A stretch of DNA of 64,000 bases from the NCBI GenBank assembly GCA_021776735.1, contig JAJFFH010000037.1:1-64000 (forward strand), given 5' to 3'. The position numbers were made by a program, and so were the translations under genes. The DNA comes from Planctomycetota bacterium (GTDB taxonomy: Bacteria; Planctomycetota; PLA2). The notes under the pieces were generated by a model. The model did no database searches, was not told the DNA's origin, and saw only the letters and a program-made list of their open reading frames with translations. Each line of letters starts with the position of its first letter. Position 1 is the stretch's first letter. This document shows, in pieces, positions 61,033 to 64,000 of the stretch.

Positions 61033-62892
61033 TCAACGGCCTGCCGTCCCCGGTGCGGCGCGGAGCTCTACGACAAGGTCTGGTGCATCGAGTCTGTCGA
61101 GGTCAGCGCGATGAAACTTCGCGCCGGGGAAGGTCACGCGCAGCGTAAGGCCCGTGGTCGATGTGTGCAAAAACACGAAACGGCCCTGTGCGTCGCAGCG
61201 TGTCTCTTCCCTGTAGCCAACGGGCTCGCCGTCGCGGCGCAGGAGCCGGACCACGGCGCCGTCGGCGGGCCCCCCGTTGGGCGCGACGACTGTGCCTTGG
61301 ACCGCGCGCCCGTGGTCCAGGCTCACGGACAGGCCGCGGGGGTAACGACTGGCCTCGCGGGAGAACAGCAGAACCGTCGCCGAGGCACGATCGCGCGCCC
61401 GCACGACGAGGTAATGGCCGCGACCCTCCGGCCGCGAGAACCGGAAGCTCCCGTCGGCCTCCACCACGACCGGGACGTGGACGCCGTCGGCGCGGATCAA
61501 CTCCGCGCGCAGGGCGACAAGCGGCTCCTGTTCCCGGTCGACGATCCGTCCGCGCACGATGTCCTCGGACGGCAGGCGGAGTGTGGTTTCCGTCTCGTTC
61601 ATTCCGCTCTTGACGTCGATGAACACGGGCGACATCGATCCGTGGCCCGAGTCCTCCGCGGCCACGGCGTAGCGTCCGGGAAGGAGTCCGGCAATGACAA
61701 AGCGCCCCGCCGCGTCGGTCGTGCCTGTGCCGCGAGCCACGACGTTCTCCGCGCGGGCCTCGATCGTCACGCCCACCGCCGGCGCACCGCCGTGATCCAG
61801 GACCAGGCCGCGAACACTCCCGGCAGGGCGCACCAGAAGTACGTAGTCGCGCACCCACCCGCCCGACTTGAGTTCGACACTCGGTCCCAGCGCCAGGAGT
61901 CGGTAGCCGTCGTCGATGGCCCCACGCAGGACCAACTGCACGGCACCCGGCTTGAGGTTTCCTACCTCGAACGTGCCGTTGGGCTCCACGGAACTCATCG
62001 CACTTGAAGCAACCACGACCGCCCCCCGCAGATCGATGCCGCCCCCTTCGCTCACCACACGTCCGGTGATCCGCGCGGGCGCGGGTTTCGGCTCGACGGT
62101 CATCACCCCAAAGTCCGCGTCCTGCCCCGGCTTCAGCACGACCATGAGTTGCGCTGGATAGTGCGAGGCCGAAGTGAACTTCACGACAACCTGCCGGCGC
62201 ACGCGGGTGTTCAGGGGATCGGACGTAAAGACTCCATGCGCGGGGACAGCGGTGGACCCGGACCACCAGCGGTTCCCACGAAAAATACGGTAGGCGATGA
62301 CTCCGTTGACCAGTTCGCCGCCATCGCCGGCCACGATCCGACCGCGGATTCTCGTCGCCGGATAGAGCACGATGCGCACCAGGTTTCGCGGCTTCCCCCA
62401 AACGGTCCGATCGGACTCACCGACACCCACGTCCGGATGATGAGCATGGATCACGTCCACCCGGGTCTTCGAGAACGAGAGCCAGTACCGCCCGTATGCA
62501 TCCGTGCGGGCGGTGTTCTCTCCATGTCGCACGGTAACCCCTGCAACCGGCTCGCCGACGGGATCGACGACGATACCGACGCAGCCCTCGTGGTCGGCCT
62601 CGGTCGGCACCAACGCCGCGGTCGAAGACAGCCTGCTCGCTGTAACCGGGGAAGGCTTTCGAGTCTTGGGCGGCGCGTCTCGCGCGCCCTTCGCGGTGCG
62701 GTGTGCGTCCGTGCGCGGGCGCGGCGAGTCCGGTGCGCGGACAATCCAGAGGGTCCACAAGACCACAAGCCCCAGCACGCCGAGTACGGGGCCCGTCCGA
62801 AGGAGTCCCGATGTCCGACGCTTCCGCTTCACCCGGTCCATGTTAGCCGGGGCTGGACTTCGCGGGGTGCTGCTCGGGGCCGGTCCGGTCAC
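61033..62892 (-). CDS. Membrane-anchored carboxypeptidase-regulatory repeat protein
   Basis: 619 residues if started at GTG 62892, which overlaps the upstream stop as GTGA; ATG 62841 (MDRVKRKRRTSG) is the other choice. One membrane helix (GPVLGVLGLVVLWTLWIV), then five or six regulatory repeats (HGENTARTDAYGRYWLSFSK; GTGTTDAAGRFVIAGLLPGR; VEADGSFRFSRPEGRGHYLV). The last 500 residues align with the next gene along their length. It has no sigma domain. Function unknown; the external repeats suggest a surface or binding role. Confidence 0.75.
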   Translation of the reverse strand: MTGPAPSSTPRSPAPANMDRVKRKRRTSGLLRTGPVLGVLGLVVLWTLWIVRAPDSPRPRTDAHRTAKGARDAPPKTRKPSPVTASRLSSTAALVPTEADHEGCVGIVVDPVGEPVAGVTVRHGENTARTDAYGRYWLSFSKTRVDVIHAHHPDVGVGESDRTVWGKPRNLVRIVLYPATRIRGRIVAGDGGELVNGVIAYRIFRGNRWWSGSTAVPAHGVFTSDPLNTRVRRQVVVKFTSASHYPAQLMVVLKPGQDADFGVMTVEPKPAPARITGRVVSEGGGIDLRGAVVVASSAMSSVEPNGTFEVGNLKPGAVQLVLRGAIDDGYRLLALGPSVELKSGGWVRDYVLLVRPAGSVRGLVLDHGGAPAVGVTIEARAENVVARGTGTTDAAGRFVIAGLLPGRYAVAAEDSGHGSMSPVFIDVKSGMNETETTLRLPSEDIVRGRIVDREQEPLVALRAELIRADGVHVPVVVEADGSFRFSRPEGRGHYLVVRARDRASATVLLFSREASRYPRGLSVSLDHGRAVQGTVVAPNGGPADGAVVRLLRRDGEPVGYREETRCDAQGRFVFLHTSTTGLTLRVTFPGAKFHRADLDRLDAPDLVVELRAAPGTAGR

Positions 62893-64000
62893 TTCGAACG
62901 CGGGCGCAGGTTGACGACGATGTCCGTCGGCTCAAATCCCTGGATCGCTGCGTTGTGAAACCTCGCGCCCGCAAGACTCACCTGCAGCGTGAGATTCGCC
63001 GGGGCCGCATGGGGGAATGCGAAGTGTCCCTTGTCGTCGGTGCGCGTCTCTTCGCGATAGCCCGTGGGCTCGCCCGCGCTGCGGAGCAAGCGCACCAGCG
63101 CGCCCGCCGCCGGTTTCTTGTTCGGACCATAAACCGTGCCCTCGACCGGGCGCCCGGGCTGCATTTCCACGTTCAGCGCACGAACGTGCCGGCTTGCCGA
63201 TTTCGAAAAGAGGAGTTGCAGCGACGTGGCGCGATTGCGGGCGCGCACGACGAGGTAGTGGCCGGGTCCGTCCGGCCGTACGAACGAAAACTCGCCGTTC
63301 GCCTCGACCCGGATCGGTACGCGGACGCCATCGGCACGGATGAGTTCGGCACGCAGATCGCCAAGTTTCTTCCGCTCCTTGTCCACGATTCGGCCGCGTG
63401 CAGAATCCAGAGAGGGAAGGCGAATCACGGCCTCGTTCGCGCCGCTGCCGACATCGACCGCAACGGGCCGCATCCAACCCTGCACGCGGTGGTGGCCACG
63501 CGGATGGGCTTGCCCGGTCGCGGCGACAAGGTAGGGCCCCGGGATGAGGTCCGGTATCGAGAAGCGTCCCGCCGCATCGGTCACGCCCGCGCCTCCGTGG
63601 CGCAGGCGGCGCAGCTGGGCTACGCTTGACGTGGGTACGGCGCTCGCCACGACCGATACGCCGGGGACCGGCAGGCCCGCGTGATCAACGACGCGACCGG
63701 CCAGGACGCCATCGGGCCGCACCGTCAGCACATAGTCGCGCACCCAGGCGCCCGGTCCGACCGCGACACGCGGTCCAAGCGCCAGGAGCTGAAGGTCGCC
63801 GGAACCCGAGCGCAGGCGCAACTGGACGATCCCCGGCTTAAGATCGCGCACGTCGAATGTGCCGTCGCGTTCGATCGTGAATCCCCTGCTCCCCACGACA
63901 CCGTTCGCGCGTTCCGAAACAAAGCCCGGCACGTCGCTCACCACGCGACCCGTGATCCGGCCGCGCGCCGGCTTCGGCTCGACGGTCATCACGCCGAAGT
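62889..64000 (-). CDS. Carboxypeptidase-regulatory repeat protein, truncated by window end
   Basis: The frame is open to the window edge, so the N-terminus is missing; 370 codons are seen. It is a tandem paralogue of the gene before it: both have V-M-T-V-E-P-K-P-A near the cut, LALGP-x-V, WVRDYVL-x-VRP, and ALRAELIRADGVHVPV versus DLRAELIRADGVRVPI. Both end with a beta strand before a polar tail. It is translationally coupled to the downstream copy by a 4-bp overlap. Confidence 0.75.
   Translation of the reverse strand, partial: FGVMTVEPKPARGRITGRVVSDVPGFVSERANGVVGSRGFTIERDGTFDVRDLKPGIVQLRLRSGSGDLQLLALGPRVAVGPGAWVRDYVLTVRPDGVLAGRVVDHAGLPVPGVSVVASAVPTSSVAQLRRLRHGGAGVTDAAGRFSIPDLIPGPYLVAATGQAHPRGHHRVQGWMRPVAVDVGSGANEAVIRLPSLDSARGRIVDKERKKLGDLRAELIRADGVRVPIRVEANGEFSFVRPDGPGHYLVVRARNRATSLQLLFSKSASRHVRALNVEMQPGRPVEGTVYGPNKKPAAGALVRLLRSAGEPTGYREETRTDDKGHFAFPHAAPANLTLQVSLAGARFHNAAIQGFEPTDIVVNLRPRSK

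Noticed and set aside
1-64000. CRISPR arrays, tRNA or rRNA genes, insertion sequences, replication origin
   Set aside because: I saw no regularly spaced direct repeats, no tRNA-like cloverleaf, no transposase and no DnaA-box cluster.

Overview
The window is a GC-rich bacterial chromosome segment. Its gene content points to a Planctomycetota-like lineage: ECF sigma factors fused in one polypeptide to a transmembrane helix and extracytoplasmic carboxypeptidase-regulatory repeats, a MoxR/DUF58/Bat operon, a secreted thioredoxin-TPR protein, HEAT-repeat lipoproteins and a PEP-CTERM-like tail. This is inference from gene content. No rRNA or single-copy phylogenetic marker is present.

Layout. 1-5.4 kb: the end of an unknown gene, a PLP aminotransferase, a secreted thioredoxin-TPR protein and a three-gene operon of small conserved proteins. 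5.4-12.1 kb: a tightly overlapping MoxR-DUF58-BatA-BatB/C-BatD operon. 12.1-17.1 kb: a secreted protein, the relic of a membrane-linked sigma factor, a degenerate stand-alone GyrB-type ATPase domain and a HELVH/HEAT lipoprotein. 17.2-30.5 kb: three very large carboxypeptidase-regulatory proteins, two of them sigma-factor fusions, around a hemN-tnaA-membrane protein operon. 31.2-33.4 kb: a less GC-rich island with a lipoprotein gene, hicAB, a HigB/HigA-type pair and attC-like sites, resembling an integrase-less cassette cluster; both toxin genes are frameshifted. 33.6-53.8 kb: one apparent 20-kb minus-strand operon that joins a diheme cytochrome, narGHJI, two NarK transporters, the whole alternative complex III (actABCDEF), a polyferredoxin-like membrane protein and an atypical radical SAM protein. 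54.2-61 kb: an NtrC-type response regulator, its sensor kinase, a TetR repressor, a Ric-type iron-sulfur repair protein and a pentaheme cytochrome. 61 kb to the end: two tandem carboxypeptidase-regulatory paralogues, the second cut by the window edge.

How it works together. The region describes anaerobic nitrate respiration. NarK proteins move nitrate and nitrite, NarGHI reduces nitrate at the inner face of the membrane, and alternative complex III oxidises quinol and passes electrons to c-type cytochromes. The operon has a good sigma-54 promoter (53957-53971) and a perfect 8+8 inverted repeat about 140 bp upstream (54088-54107), and the sigma-54 activator and its kinase lie next door. Ric, the pentaheme cytochrome and HemN fit a low-oxygen, nitrosative-stress setting.

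The most striking unexplained signal is a short dispersed DNA motif. The 13-mer ACGGACGGCGATG is present 20 times exactly, on both strands, plus one 12/13 copy immediately after a stop codon. Most copies extend to AGCNNACGGACGGCGATGY and a minority to ACAGGAACGGACGGCGATG. It lies between genes and inside genes in all six reading frames, often in loops or linkers, and once as a perfect 28-bp head-to-head palindrome between two genes. It behaves like a DNA-uptake-type or other genome-wide iterated signal.
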